A stretch of DNA of 64,000 nucleotides from Nonomuraea deserti (GTDB taxonomy: Bacteria > Actinomycetota > Actinomycetes > Streptosporangiales > Streptosporangiaceae), in contig NZ_SMKO01000020.1 of the NCBI RefSeq assembly GCF_004348685.1, positions 18,529-82,528 of the forward strand. Direction: 5' to 3'. Below, one piece after another: positions 36,148-45,491 of the stretch (its first letter is position 1; each line of letters opens with the position of its first letter). The translations under genes and the position numbers were made by a program. Below the pieces are notes generated by a model. That model worked only from the letters and a program-made list of their open reading frames with translations, ran no database searches and was not told the DNA's origin.

Positions 36148-36897
36148 ATGGCCTTCGAGCTGATCTGTGAGATCGAACCGCCGACCAAGCCCGATCTGAA
36201 GCACGTCAGGCACCAGATCGACACCATGAGCAAGGTCGCCCACGCCTTCCTCATCCCCGACAACCACATCGGCCGCGCGACGGTGTCCAGCGTCGCGGTG
36301 GCGCACGAGGTCGAGGCGATGGGCGGGCGCGGCATCGCCTGCCTCAATTCGCGCGACCGCAACCTGCTCGGCTTCCGCCGCGACCTGCTGACGGCGGCCG
36401 CGTACGGCGTGGAGCAGTTCCTGTTCGTCTACGGCGACAAGCCGGCGAGCGGCAACCGTACGAGCGATCTCACGGTGCGCTCCATGATCGCGGAGGCGAG
36501 GGAGTTCTCGCCCGGCTCCCGCCTGGGCGCCGCGGCGGGGCTGCGCCCGCTGCCGGCCTGGAAACGCGCGGCCGACTTCCTCTTCCTCCAGGTCTCCTTC
36601 TCGGTGGAGGCCCAGCTGCGCTGGCGCGAGGCGCACCCGGTGGACGTGCCCGTCTACGCGGGTGTCATGGTGCTGGCCAGCGCCGGCCACGCCCGCGGCC
36701 TGGCCGCCGCGATCCCCGACATCGCGCTGCCCGACGCCCTGGTGGAGCAGGTGGCCGCCGACCGCCAGGCGGGCGTGGAGGCGGCCTGCGAGCAGGCGCT
36801 CGCCCTGCGCGACTCCGGCGCCTTCGACGGCGTGCACCTCATCCCCGTCTCCCGCTACCGCGACGTGGAACGCATGCTCGCCTCCTCCTTCGGATGA
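36148..36897 (+). CDS. Methylenetetrahydrofolate-reductase-like protein
   Basis: The 249-residue protein resembles a short MTHFR barrel: ICEIEPPTKPD at the first strand (Glu in the position of the catalytic acid), [81 protein letters not shown] and DGVHLIPVSRY. It is about 50 residues shorter than MetF. Function could be FMN- or FAD-dependent folate chemistry or a related one-carbon reaction; the true substrate is uncertain. It starts 11 bases after the tetR stop and may be co-transcribed. Confidence 0.78.
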   Translation: MAFELICEIEPPTKPDLKHVRHQIDTMSKVAHAFLIPDNHIGRATVSSVAVAHEVEAMGGRGIACLNSRDRNLLGFRRDLLTAAAYGVEQFLFVYGDKPASGNRTSDLTVRSMIAEAREFSPGSRLGAAAGLRPLPAWKRAADFLFLQVSFSVEAQLRWREAHPVDVPVYAGVMVLASAGHARGLAAAIPDIALPDALVEQVAADRQAGVEAACEQALALRDSGAFDGVHLIPVSRYRDVERMLASSFG

Positions 36898-36970
36898 GCC
36901 CGAGCTCCGATCGTGTTCGGTGTCCTGGTGCGCTCGACGGCGCCACGGGGTCGTTCCGTCCGGTGATACG

Positions 36971-38413
36971 TCAGCGGGTCCGAGGGCGGGCCAGGGCGGC
37001 GAGCAGGGCGCCGGCCAGGGCCACGGCGAAGAGCACCGCGTACGCCCGCTGGAAGCCGTCCATGAGCTGCCCCACCGCCACCGGCGACAGGGTGGACAAC
37101 GTCCCGGCGTACACCTGGGCCCTGAGCGCGGGCCCCACCGCACTGGTCAGCACGCTGAGCGACAGGCCGACGCTGATCACGACGCCGACGTTCATGATCA
37201 TGACGCGGAACCCGTTGACGACCCCGAGACTCCCGGCCGGCAACGCCCGCATCACCTGCGTGGTGTTGCCGGTCAGGAACGTTCCGCTGCCGCAGCCGGC
37301 CAGGAACAACCCGATCCCGATCACCCAGTACGGCGTCGCCGGATCGGCCGTCAGCATCAGCGTGCCGAGCCCCGCCGCGCTCAGCGTGGCGCCGCCGATC
37401 GACAGCGCGTACGGCGACACCCGCCGCCCCAGCAGGCCCGTGAGGGGGGAGGCCAGCCCGATCCCGACGGGCACGGGGAGCACGCTCAGCCCTGCCGCGA
37501 ACGCGTCCACGCCCCTGGCCGCCTGGAAGTACAGCGCCACCACGAGGATCAGCGCGGAGCGGGCCAGCGCGTTGCAGAACGACGCCAGGTTCGCGTACGC
37601 CAGCAGCCGACCCGCGAACAACCGCAGGTCCAGCACCGGGTTCGCGGAGCGCCGCTCGGCCAGCACGACCAGCGGCACCAGCACCACGAAGATTGTTGCC
37701 CCGGCCGCCACGACGGGGCTCGCCAGGCCGCCGGAGCCGGCCTCCGACAACGCCAGCAGCACCGCCGACAACGCCGCGAACAGCAGCACGTTGCCCAGCG
37801 CGTCCACCGGCTCCTTCGGCCTTCTGGGCATCTTGCGTAAGATCGTCGCCCCCACGCCCAGCGCGAGCAGCCCGGCGGGCACGTTCACCCAGAAGATCCA
37901 CTGCCAGCCCGCCGTCTCCGCGATCAGGCCGCCGAGCGTGGGCCCGGTCAGCTGCGCCACCGACAAGGTGCCGATGTAGACGCCCATGCCCTGGCTGAGC
38001 CGCTCCGGCGGGAACGCGTCCGTGATGATCACCGTGCCGTTCGCGAGGATCATCGCCGCCCCCACAGCCTGGAACACCCGCATCCCGATCAGGAACCACA
38101 CGTCCGGCGACAGCCCGGCCAGCAGCGAGGCCAGGGTGAACAGCGCGAACCCCGTCAGGTAGACCTCGCGCCTGCCCAGCAGGTCGGCCACCCGGCCGAA
38201 GAACACCAGGCTCGCGGTGTTGACCAGCAGGAACGCCAGCAGGATCCACCCGGACTCCAGCGGGCCCGCGCGGAAGTGCCGCACCACCGTGGGCAGCGCG
38301 ACGTTGAGCGTGCTGCCCGCGATGCCGATGAGGACGAGCCCCAGGCTGGTGACCGCGCAGACGCGCCAGGCGTAGCGCAGGCGGCTGCCGTCTTGGGGGG
38401 TGACCGCGACCAT
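36971..38413 (-). CDS. MFS transporter, EmrB/QacA-like
   Basis: From ATG 38413 the protein has 480 residues and about 14 hydrophobic segments: LRYAWRVCAVTSLGLVLIGIAGSTLNVALPTVVRHF at the start, FFGRVADLLGRREVYL as motif A, and the MRVFQAVGAAMILANGTVIITDAFPPERL motif C region. It should be a proton-driven exporter of small molecules. It is the second MFS exporter in the window and is only distantly similar to the one at 33980. The crp-type gene lies 44 bp upstream on the same strand, so it may be under its control. Confidence 0.9.
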   Translation of the reverse strand: MVAVTPQDGSRLRYAWRVCAVTSLGLVLIGIAGSTLNVALPTVVRHFRAGPLESGWILLAFLLVNTASLVFFGRVADLLGRREVYLTGFALFTLASLLAGLSPDVWFLIGMRVFQAVGAAMILANGTVIITDAFPPERLSQGMGVYIGTLSVAQLTGPTLGGLIAETAGWQWIFWVNVPAGLLALGVGATILRKMPRRPKEPVDALGNVLLFAALSAVLLALSEAGSGGLASPVVAAGATIFVVLVPLVVLAERRSANPVLDLRLFAGRLLAYANLASFCNALARSALILVVALYFQAARGVDAFAAGLSVLPVPVGIGLASPLTGLLGRRVSPYALSIGGATLSAAGLGTLMLTADPATPYWVIGIGLFLAGCGSGTFLTGNTTQVMRALPAGSLGVVNGFRVMIMNVGVVISVGLSLSVLTSAVGPALRAQVYAGTLSTLSPVAVGQLMDGFQRAYAVLFAVALAGALLAALARPRTR

Positions 38414-38457
38414 GCCCCCACTATGACGTACGGCGTACGGCTGACCTGCCGCCGGGG

Positions 38458-39120
38458 CTAGCGGGCACGCTGGCGCAGCCCCTCGACGTCGTGAATGATC
38501 ACGCGCCGCCGGCCTGTCTCGATCAGCCCCCGGTCGCGCAACGTGCGCAGCGCCTTGCTGACGGCCTCGCGGGAGGAGCCCGTCCACCCCGCCAGCTCGT
38601 CCTGCGACAGCGGCAGCGCCACGCGTACGCCGGCGTCGGTCTGCTCGCCGTAGCGTTCGGCCAGCTCCAGCAGCCGCGTCGCCACCCGGCCCGTGGTGTC
38701 GAACGCGCCGTACTCGATGCGCTTCCTGTCGGAGTCGCGCAGGCGCTCGCTGACGAGCTTCATGAGCAGCACCGCGACGCGCCCGTGGGACTCGAGGAAG
38801 GAGACGAAGTCGCGGACGACGACGCCCGTGACCGGCTCCAGCGTGGTGACCGTGGCCGAGCGCGGCGACCCGTCGATGGCCGACTGCTCGCCGATCAGCC
38901 CGCCGGGGCCGCGCACGGCGAGCACCACCTCGTTGCCGCTGCTCGTGTGCGAGGAGACCTTCACCCGGCCCTCCAGCAGCACGAGCACCCAGTCGGACGT
39001 GTCGCCCTCGGTGATGACGGTCGTGCCGCGGTCCCAGCGGCGCAGCCGGCCTGCCGAGCGCAGCGCCGCCACCTCATCGTCGGTGAGCAGGGACAGGAAC
39101 TCGCCGGGCTCTGCTTTCAT
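38458..39120 (-). CDS. Crp/Fnr-family transcriptional regulator
   Basis: The 220-residue protein has a cNMP-binding jelly roll (residues 10-125: GTTVITEGDTSDWVLVLLEGRVKVSSHTS, then GGLIGEQSAIDGSPRSATVTTLEPV, close to the cyclic-nucleotide phosphate cassette) and a winged HTH (LSQDELAGWTGSSREAVSKALRTLRDRGLIETGRRRVIIHD). The GEQSAIDGSPRSATV cassette has Glu, Arg and Ser/Ala in the positions expected for nucleotide binding. It begins 33 bp after an adenylate cyclase gene on the same strand, so cAMP is the natural ligand. Confidence 0.92.
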   Translation of the reverse strand: MKAEPGEFLSLLTDDEVAALRSAGRLRRWDRGTTVITEGDTSDWVLVLLEGRVKVSSHTSSGNEVVLAVRGPGGLIGEQSAIDGSPRSATVTTLEPVTGVVVRDFVSFLESHGRVAVLLMKLVSERLRDSDRKRIEYGAFDTTGRVATRLLELAERYGEQTDAGVRVALPLSQDELAGWTGSSREAVSKALRTLRDRGLIETGRRRVIIHDVEGLRQRAR

Positions 39121-39153
39121 GGGCCGATTATGTCGGTACGGGAGGCCGCCCCT

Positions 39154-41193
39154 CTACGGCAGATCGGTGAGAACGTACGCCGCGACGAGCTCCTCCTTGC
39201 CCTTGAGGTTGAGCCGCCCCAGGGGCCGCACCGCCGCGTCGCGGCCCAGCTGCCTGAGTGTCGTCTCGCCGATGACGACCGTGCCCGGCTCGGCGACCCC
39301 CTGGAGCCTGGCGGCCACGTTCACGCAGTCGCCCATCGCGTTGAAGCCGCGCAGCTCGGGGCTGCCGATGTTGCCGACCAGGGCGGGGCCGGTGTTGACG
39401 CCCACCCGGAAGGTCGGCCACTCGACGTCGTCGACCCGCTTCCACGCCATCTCCTCGGCCACCTCGGCGGCGGCGCGCTGCATGTCGAGGGCGGCCCGGC
39501 AGGCGGCCCTGGCGTGATCGGCCTGCAGGGCGGGCGCGTTGAACAGGGCGAGCAGCGCGTCGCCCACGAACTGGACGATGGTGCCGCCGTTGTTGAGGAT
39601 GCATGGGACGGCCGCCGTGTGGTAGCGGTTGAGCATCTCGACGATCTCGCCGGGAGTCACCTTCTCGGAGAACGTCGTGAAGCCCTTGAGGTCGGCGAAG
39701 AGCGCGCTCAGCTCCTTCAGCTCACCGCCGAGCGCCGCCTGGCCGGGGTCGGCGAGCAGGGCGTGGGCCACGTCGGGCGACATGTACTGGTGGAACAGGG
39801 TGTGCAGCTCCTGGTAGAGGCGGGCGTTCTCCAGGGAGATGGACAGCTGTCCCGCCAGCGTGGCGGCCAGCGCCTCGTCCTGGCTGGTGCGGCCGATCGG
39901 CACCTCCAGCACGCCGGCGAGCCTGCCCTTGACGGTCAGGGGGAAGGCGAGCAGGTGGTCGCGCCGGATCGGGGTGTCGCCGTCGAAGCGGTAGTCGCGC
40001 GAGCCGATCTGGGTGGTGCCGTCGGCGACCAGCCCGATCTTGACGTCGCCGTACGCCTGCCGCACCCGCTCCAGCGACGAGGCCAGCAGTTCCTGCTCGG
40101 GCAGCCCGATCCGGGTCTGGGCGCTCACCGACACCAGGGCGGCCAGCCGCTCCGACAGCTCGCGCTCGTTGGCCAGCGCCTCGCCGGCCCGGCCGAGCAC
40201 CGCCGCCTGGCCCTCGTTGAGCCGGAACTTGCCCGACAGCCGGGTCGCGGCCAGCGGCTCGCCGCGGCGTACGTGCTCGACCAGCTCTTCGAGCGCCTTG
40301 TCGTAGTCCTGCTGGATGCGGCGGACGGTCGCGGCCAGCGCCACCGAGTCGAACAGCCCCGCGCTCGACCCCTCCCGCCGGAACTGCAGGTAGGCGCTGT
40401 AGGCCACGAACACGAAGGCGAACGTGAGCAGCAGGTGCCACTCCCACCAGGACAGGTGCCAGTTGAGCTGCGACATCCCGGCGATCATGCTCTCCGCCAG
40501 CAGCGCGTACGCCGTGATCAGGCTGATCAGCATCGCCGAGGGGCGCCGCCGATGCAGCCGGAACATCAGCACGCTGGCCGCGCCGTAGAGCAGGAGGCCG
40601 GGGATGGACGCCCAGATCAGCCAGTCGATCGGCGTGACCGCCGGCGGCTCGCTGAGCGGCGTCAGCCCGGGGACCAGCGACGTGACGCCCCACAGCACCA
40701 TGATGCCGACGAGCGCGCCGCGGATGAAGTGCTGGGCGCCGAGGACGGACTTGGCCGCCGCCTCGCCCAGCGGCAGCGCCGAGCCGAACGCGAACACCGC
40801 CGCGATCGACAGGCCCACCTGCTGGCCCAGGTCGAACCCCAGCGAGCCGGTCGGCAAAATGATCTTGGGGGTGGCCAGGCCGTGCAGGAAGAAGAAGCCC
40901 GCGCTGCTCAGGAAGACCATGGAGACGAGGAACAGCCGGGCGTCGTTGCGGCGCCGTGACGCCTCGCTGACCATGGCGCCGAGCACGACGTTGACCCCGG
41001 CCACGAGGATGATCATCCAGAAGTGGCCGGCGTTGTGCTGCCAGGAGATGTTGATGTGCGGCTGGCTCAGCAGCAGCCAGAGGCCGAGCAGCGGCAGGAC
41101 GAGGTGGATGCCCCACACCACACCCCGCACGGGCTGGGTCGCGGGAGGCAGGTAAGAGGTCGGACCGGGGGTGGGCACAGACCGATTATCCAC
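39154..41193 (-). CDS. Membrane class III adenylate cyclase with GAF-like linker
   Basis: From GTG 41193 the protein has 679 residues. Six to eight helices span residues 26-270, a helical and GAF-like section (about 285-460) follows, and the cyclase domain spans 490-679. The metal-binding residues are D501 in FADLKGF and D545 in FVGDALLAL. AMGDCVNVAARL gives D622 for adenine and N625/R629 for the transition state, so cAMP is the expected product. A GTG at 41178 is an alternative start. A hairpin separates it from purL. The downstream Crp-type regulator suggests a local signalling module. Confidence 0.9.
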   Translation of the reverse strand: MDNRSVPTPGPTSYLPPATQPVRGVVWGIHLVLPLLGLWLLLSQPHINISWQHNAGHFWMIILVAGVNVVLGAMVSEASRRRNDARLFLVSMVFLSSAGFFFLHGLATPKIILPTGSLGFDLGQQVGLSIAAVFAFGSALPLGEAAAKSVLGAQHFIRGALVGIMVLWGVTSLVPGLTPLSEPPAVTPIDWLIWASIPGLLLYGAASVLMFRLHRRRPSAMLISLITAYALLAESMIAGMSQLNWHLSWWEWHLLLTFAFVFVAYSAYLQFRREGSSAGLFDSVALAATVRRIQQDYDKALEELVEHVRRGEPLAATRLSGKFRLNEGQAAVLGRAGEALANERELSERLAALVSVSAQTRIGLPEQELLASSLERVRQAYGDVKIGLVADGTTQIGSRDYRFDGDTPIRRDHLLAFPLTVKGRLAGVLEVPIGRTSQDEALAATLAGQLSISLENARLYQELHTLFHQYMSPDVAHALLADPGQAALGGELKELSALFADLKGFTTFSEKVTPGEIVEMLNRYHTAAVPCILNNGGTIVQFVGDALLALFNAPALQADHARAACRAALDMQRAAAEVAEEMAWKRVDDVEWPTFRVGVNTGPALVGNIGSPELRGFNAMGDCVNVAARLQGVAEPGTVVIGETTLRQLGRDAAVRPLGRLNLKGKEELVAAYVLTDLP

Positions 41194-41233
41194 GCGAGAT
41201 CCTCGTCGCCAATGCGTCGTTCTACTCACTGGA

Positions 41234-41262
41234 AGGGCCGGTCGGAAAACCCGGCCGGCCCT
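41234..41262 (-). terminator. Hairpin terminator downstream of purL
   Basis: Perfect 8-bp arms AGGGCCGG and CCGGCCCT with a 13-nt loop that can pair further (GG with CC) begin 12 bases past the purL stop. It separates the purine cluster from the cyclase gene. Confidence 0.7.
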
Positions 41263-41273
41263 CCGGCGGATCG

Positions 41274-43529
41274 TCAGCCGAACAGCGCGGGGAGCGCCGC
41301 CTCGTGCGTCTCCCTCAGCTCGGCCACGGGGATCTCCAACACGTCCTCGACGACCAGCGTGTCGCCGCCGGTCATGCCGAGCCCGTAGCAGGGCACGTCG
41401 TGGCGCCCGCACAACGACGCGAATTCGTCGTAGGCTTCCGGCCGCACGGCGACGAGCGCCCGCGAGGACGACTCGCTGAACAGGTCGGTGAACGGCTCGC
41501 CGCTCAGCGCCACGGAGGCGCCGACGCCCCGCACCAGGCAGGACTCGGCCAGCGCCACGGCCAGCCCGCCGTCGGACAGGTCGTGCGAGCCGGCCAGCAG
41601 CCCCCTGCGGGCGCCCTCGACCAGCACCGTGGCCAGCGCCCGCTCCGCCTCCAGAACGGCCTGCGGCGGCAGCCCACCCAGGTGGCGGTGGGCGACGTGG
41701 GCCCACTCGGAGCCGCCGAACTCCTCGCGCGTGTCGCCGAGCAGGACGACCCGCAGCCCTTCCGCGGTGAACCCGGTCGGCACCCGCTTGGCGACGTCGT
41801 CGATGACGCCGAGCACGCCCACGACCGGCGTGGGATGGATGGCCGTCGAGCCCGTCTGGTTGTAGAAGGAGACGTTGCCGCCGGTCACCGGCACGCCGAG
41901 CGCCCGGCAGGCGTCGGCCAGGCCGCGCGTGGCCTCGGCGAACTGCCACATGACCTCGGGGTCCTCGGGGGAGCCGAAGTTGAGGCAGTTGGTGACGGCG
42001 AGCGGCCGGGCGCCGGTCACGGCGACGTTCCTGTAGGCCTCCGCGAGCGCGAGCTGCGCCCCCGCGTAGGGGTCGAGCTTGGCGTAACGCCCGTTGCCGT
42101 CGGTGGCCAGCGCGATGCCGCGGGTCGTCGGCTCGTGCTCGGCGCCGGCCATGGTCTCCGAGATCCGCACCATGCCCGCGTCGGCCGGCTGGGCCAGCAC
42201 GGTGTTGGAGCGGACGTAGCGGTCGTACTGGGAGGTCACCCACTCCTTGGAGGCCAGGTTGGGCGAGCCGAGCAGCTTGAGCAGCGTCTCGCGCAGGTCG
42301 GCGGGCCGCTCCAGCCGGTCGGGGGTGTCGGCGTTGAGCGCGGCCTGGCCGGCCGGCTCGTGGTAGGGGCGTTCGTAGACGGGGCCGTCGTCGGCGGCCG
42401 TGCCCGGCGGGATGTCGACGATGATCTCGTCCTCCCACGTCATGACCAGGCGGCCGGTGTCGGTGACCTCGCCGATGACGGTCGCGGGGACGTCCCACTT
42501 CTCGCAGATCGCCATGAACGCCGGGATGTCGCGCGGCTCGACCACGGCCATCATGCGCTCCTGCGACTCGCTCATCAGGATCTCCTCGGGCCTGAGCGAG
42601 GGGTCGCGGAGCGGGACGCGGGTGAGGTCGACGTGCATGCCGCCGGTGCCCTTGGCGGCCAGCTCGGTCGTGGCGCACGAGACGCCGGCCGCGCCGAGGT
42701 CCTGGATGCCGACGACGACGTCGGCGGCGTAGAGCTCCAGGCAGCACTCGATGAGCAGCTTCTCCATGAACGGGTCGCCGACCTGGACGGCGGGACGCTT
42801 GGCGTGTGACTCGTCCTCGAACGTCGCCGAGGCCAGCACCGAGGCGCCGCCGATGCCGTCGGGGCCCGTGGACGCGCCGAACAGCACGACCTTGTTGCCG
42901 GGGCCGGGCGCGGTGGCCAGTTTGATCTGGTCTTTGCGCAGCAGGCCCACGCACAGGGCGTTGACCAGCGGGTTGCCGATGTAGCAGGGGTCGAAGACGA
43001 CCTCGCCGCCGATGTTGGGCAGGCCCAGGCAGTTGCCGTAGTGGCCGATGCCCTCGACCACGCCGGGCAGCACCCGGCGGGTGTCCACGGCGTCGGCGCC
43101 GCCGAAGCGCAGCGCGTCCATGACGGCGATCGGCCGCGCGCCCATCGACATGATGTCGCGCACGATGCCGCCGACGCCGGTGGCCGCGCCCTGGTGCGGC
43201 TCGACGTAGGACGGGTGGTTGTGCGATTCGATCTTGAACGTGGCCGCCCAGCCGTCGCCGATGTCGACCACGCCGGCGTTCTCGCCCATGCCCACGAGCA
43301 GCGCCTCGGACTTGGGCGCCTTGGTGGCGAACTGCTTGAGATGCACCTTGGACGACTTGTAGGAGCAGTGCTCGGACCACATGACGCTGTAGATGGCCAG
43401 CTCGGAGCCGGTGGGACGGCGGCCGAGGATCTCCTTGACCCGGGCGTACTCGTCCGGCTTCATCCCCAGCTCGGCGAAGGGCATCGGCTCGTCGGGGGTC
43501 TTGGCGGCCTTGCGCACGCTGTCGATCAT
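41274..43529 (-). CDS. purL: Phosphoribosylformylglycinamidine synthase, large subunit
   Basis: The 751-residue small-type PurL converts FGAR to FGAM with ATP and ammonia supplied by PurQ through PurS. Motifs are [17 protein letters not shown] (51-67), [24 protein letters not shown] (99-122), [18 protein letters not shown] and [19 protein letters not shown] start at 43580 would be longer, but [10 protein letters not shown] gives the usual length. The start ATG overlaps the stop of a 20-codon micro-ORF, and its ribosome site (GGAGGAGGG) lies inside that frame. Confidence 0.97.
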   Translation of the reverse strand: MIDSVRKAAKTPDEPMPFAELGMKPDEYARVKEILGRRPTGSELAIYSVMWSEHCSYKSSKVHLKQFATKAPKSEALLVGMGENAGVVDIGDGWAATFKIESHNHPSYVEPHQGAATGVGGIVRDIMSMGARPIAVMDALRFGGADAVDTRRVLPGVVEGIGHYGNCLGLPNIGGEVVFDPCYIGNPLVNALCVGLLRKDQIKLATAPGPGNKVVLFGASTGPDGIGGASVLASATFEDESHAKRPAVQVGDPFMEKLLIECCLELYAADVVVGIQDLGAAGVSCATTELAAKGTGGMHVDLTRVPLRDPSLRPEEILMSESQERMMAVVEPRDIPAFMAICEKWDVPATVIGEVTDTGRLVMTWEDEIIVDIPPGTAADDGPVYERPYHEPAGQAALNADTPDRLERPADLRETLLKLLGSPNLASKEWVTSQYDRYVRSNTVLAQPADAGMVRISETMAGAEHEPTTRGIALATDGNGRYAKLDPYAGAQLALAEAYRNVAVTGARPLAVTNCLNFGSPEDPEVMWQFAEATRGLADACRALGVPVTGGNVSFYNQTGSTAIHPTPVVGVLGVIDDVAKRVPTGFTAEGLRVVLLGDTREEFGGSEWAHVAHRHLGGLPPQAVLEAERALATVLVEGARRGLLAGSHDLSDGGLAVALAESCLVRGVGASVALSGEPFTDLFSESSSRALVAVRPEAYDEFASLCGRHDVPCYGLGMTGGDTLVVEDVLEIPVAELRETHEAALPALFG

Positions 43530-43588
43530 TCGCCCTCCTCCGCCGGTCGAAGGACCGTGTCCATAAGCCGCTCGTTCCACTCGCTCAT
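43526..43588 (-). CDS. Micro-ORF between purQ and purL (20 codons)
   Basis: It begins with ATG overlapping the purQ stop (ATGA), reads [20 protein letters not shown], and ends with TGA overlapping the purL start (ATGA). The codons for AEEG also form the purL Shine-Dalgarno sequence. It could be a hand-over device or a real small protein. I see no family. Confidence 0.5.
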   Translation of the reverse strand: MSEWNERLMDTVLRPAEEGE

Positions 43589-44268
43589 GCGTCCACCAGG
43601 TTTTTCAGGATGGAGGTGAAGAAGCCGAGGCCGTCGGTGCTCGGCGCGCCGACCAGCTCCTCGACCGCGTGCTCGGGGTGCGGCATGAGCCCGACCACGT
43701 TGCCCGCCTCGTTGCGGATGCCCGCGATGTCGTTGAGCGAGCCGTTGGGGTTGCCGCCGACGTAGCGCACGACCACGTGGCCACCGGCCTCGAGCGCGGC
43801 CAGCGTCTCGTCGGAGGCGACGTAGCGGCCCTCGCCGTGCTTGACCGGCAGCACGATCTCCTGGCCCTGGTCGAACGCGTTGGTCCACGCGGTCGCGGTC
43901 TGCTCGATGCGGACGCGCTGGTCACGGCAGACGTAGTGGAGCGACGCGTTGCGGGTCAGCGCGCCGGGCAGCAGGTGCGCCTCGCACAGGATCTGGAACC
44001 CGTTGCACGTGCCGATCACCGGCAGTCCCGCCCCCGCGGCCGGGACCAGCTCCTCCATGATCGGCGCGAACCGCGAGATGGCGCCGCAGCGCAGGTAGTC
44101 GCCGTAGGAGAAGCCGCCGGGCAGGAACACGGCGTCGACCCCCTTCAGGTCGTGGTCGGCGTGCCACAGCGGAACCGCCTGCGCGCCCACGAGGTGCACG
44201 GCTCTGGCGGCGTCCTGGTCGTCGAGAGTTCCTGGAAACGTGACTACGCCCACACGGGCAGCGCTCAT
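43585..44268 (-). CDS. purQ: Phosphoribosylformylglycinamidine synthase, glutaminase subunit
   Basis: The 227-residue class I amidotransferase releases ammonia from glutamine for PurL. Evidence is [20 protein letters not shown] at the start, the oxyanion [13 protein letters not shown], nucleophile C88 in [13 protein letters not shown] and the His/Glu pair in [10 protein letters not shown]. The start is MSAARVG at 44268; an earlier in-frame start would add 11 residues. The stop overlaps the micro-ORF. purS is 0.7 kb upstream, separated by an RsbW-like gene. Confidence 0.97.
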   Translation of the reverse strand: MSAARVGVVTFPGTLDDQDAARAVHLVGAQAVPLWHADHDLKGVDAVFLPGGFSYGDYLRCGAISRFAPIMEELVPAAGAGLPVIGTCNGFQILCEAHLLPGALTRNASLHYVCRDQRVRIEQTATAWTNAFDQGQEIVLPVKHGEGRYVASDETLAALEAGGHVVVRYVGGNPNGSLNDIAGIRNEAGNVVGLMPHPEHAVEELVGAPSTDGLGFFTSILKNLVDA

Positions 44269-44343
44269 GACAGTCGTCCCCTCCGAGGAATGCGCGCGCA
44301 CGCGCCACCGTCTCTTCGGGGCGGACGGCGGTCTGCGGCGGTG

Positions 44344-44355
44344 TAACCCAGGTTA
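44344..44355. promoter_or_regulatory. Small palindrome upstream of purQ
   Basis: TAACC-CA-GGTTA lies 76 bp before the purQ start in the gap after the kinase gene. It may be an operator or part of a promoter for purQ-purL. No partner protein is known. Confidence 0.3.
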
Positions 44356-44408
44356 TCGGGTGCTCGCGCGTGGTCCGCATCGGCTTGTGCGCGATGCGCC
44401 GGCGCAGG

Positions 44409-44846
44409 TCAGACGGCTGCGAGCGCGCGGGGACGGGCCTGCGCCTCGTCGTCCCAAGCGAGCGTCTTGCGCAGGTGGACCGTGGTGCCGCGGCCGGGCT
44501 CGGTGCCGAAGGAGATCTCGTCGACGACGGAGCGCATGATCAGCAGGCCGCGGCCGTTCTCGGTGTCGGGCGGGGGAAAGTGCGCGGGCATCGACGGCAC
44601 GCCCGCGCCGCTGTCGGCGACGCGTACGTCGCAGTGGCCGTAACCGATCGACGCCGTCACCTCGTAGCGGTTGGCGGGTCCTCCGTGCCGCACCGCGTTG
44701 GAGCACGCCTCGGAGACGGCGAGCAGCATGTCGGCGATGCAGGTCTCACTCACGTTGAGTGAGCGCAGGGCATCGCCTAGCACTCGCCTGACCATCGGTA
44801 TGCCGATCGCATCCCGAGGCAACGCCAACGAGAACTCAATATCCAC
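44409..44846 (-). CDS. RsbW-like serine kinase / anti-sigma ATPase
   Basis: The 145-residue GHKL protein starts at GTG 44846 with a strong ribosome site (GGAGGAG). It has the N-box LLAVSEACSNAVRHGG, the G1 box VRVADSGAGVP and the G2 box GRGLLIMRSVVDE. It is typical of actinobacterial HATPase_c_2 proteins, which either bind sigma factors or phosphorylate anti-anti-sigma proteins. It is oriented like purS and purQ and sits between them, with gaps of 170 and 140 bp. No sigma factor or anti-anti-sigma is adjacent, so its partner is elsewhere. Confidence 0.88.
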   Translation of the reverse strand: MDIEFSLALPRDAIGIPMVRRVLGDALRSLNVSETCIADMLLAVSEACSNAVRHGGPANRYEVTASIGYGHCDVRVADSGAGVPSMPAHFPPPDTENGRGLLIMRSVVDEISFGTEPGRGTTVHLRKTLAWDDEAQARPRALAAV

Positions 44847-45016
44847 CGGACTCCTCCGGGCGCCAGAATGTCACCTGGAGTAGGTTTCCCTGTGAAATCG
44901 GGGCTAACCGCAAAATCACGTTGTTGTTATTTACTGTTGGCTTGCCCGTGGCATTGTGGCACGTCAGAACCCCGCTTTAACCGACCAGGGGTAAATCGGG
45001 GGATCAAATGTGCGTT

Positions 45017-45262
45017 CTACTCCTCAACCCGGACGGTGTAGTCCTCGATCACCGTGTTGGCCAGAAGGGTCTCGGCCATCTTGCGCACCTCGGCCAGCGC
45101 CGCGTCGTCGGCCGGGCCCTCGACCTCCAGCTCGAAACGTTTGCCCTGGCGCACGGCCGCGACGCCGGAGAAGCCGAGCCTGGGCAGCGCCCTGGCGATC
45201 GCCTGGCCCTGGGGATCGAGGATCTCGGGCTTCAACATGACGTCCACGATGACGCGGGCCAC
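45017..45262 (-). CDS. purS: Phosphoribosylformylglycinamidine synthase, PurS subunit
   Basis: The 81-residue PurS (VARVIVDVMLKPEILDPQGQAIARALPRLGFSGVAAVRQGKRFELEV) dimerises and bridges PurL and PurQ. GTG 45262 is preceded by AGGAGGA. A longer frame reads upstream but lacks conservation. It is divergent from the keto-acid dehydrogenase operon, about 180 bp from its leader. Confidence 0.95.
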   Translation of the reverse strand: MARVIVDVMLKPEILDPQGQAIARALPRLGFSGVAAVRQGKRFELEVEGPADDAALAEVRKMAETLLANTVIEDYTVRVEE

Positions 45263-45400
45263 TGCGTTCCTCCTGGGAGCGGTGGGTGGGTGGGAAGCAC
45301 AGCCTACCGGCGCGTGTGGCCGCCGACACAACGGGAACGGGGAGGACATGGGGCTTGCGCGCAGGGCTGTGACGTCTGCCACCATGGCCCCAAAGCGTAC

Positions 45401-45420
45401 GAACCATCACCATATGGTTC
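45401..45420. promoter_or_regulatory. Inverted repeat upstream of the bkd leader
   Basis: GAACCAT and ATGGTTC enclose six bases; within it ACCATATGGT is a perfect 10-bp palindrome. It lies just before the ribosome site of leader frame 1 (45427) and may be an operator or a 5'-UTR hairpin. It is between the divergent purS and bkd units, so it could affect both. Confidence 0.4.
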
Positions 45421-45443
45421 TTCGCCAAGGAGGCCGGCCTGAG

Positions 45444-45491
45444 GTGGCAACCCCATCGACACCCGGCCCTGACGCACAGGAGTGGCCATGA
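45444..45491 (+). CDS. Leader micro-ORF 1 of the bkd operon (15 codons)
   Basis: GTG 45444 follows AAGGAGG at 45427-45433 with a 10-base spacer. It reads VATPSTPGPDAQEWP and its TGA overlaps ATG of leader frame 2 (CCATGACC). Translation would deliver ribosomes to the next frame. Confidence 0.45.
   Translation: MATPSTPGPDAQEWP

Noticed and set aside
38491..40959. An 822-codon frame antisense to crp and the cyclase
   Set aside because: It is dominated by Gln/Arg/Leu/Gly low-complexity sequence and mirrors the codon positions of two well-supported genes.
39154..43380. A single 1408-codon protein including the cyclase
   Set aside because: The first half of this frame runs through purL in the wrong phase. 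The recognisable protein begins at GTG 41193, after a terminator hairpin.
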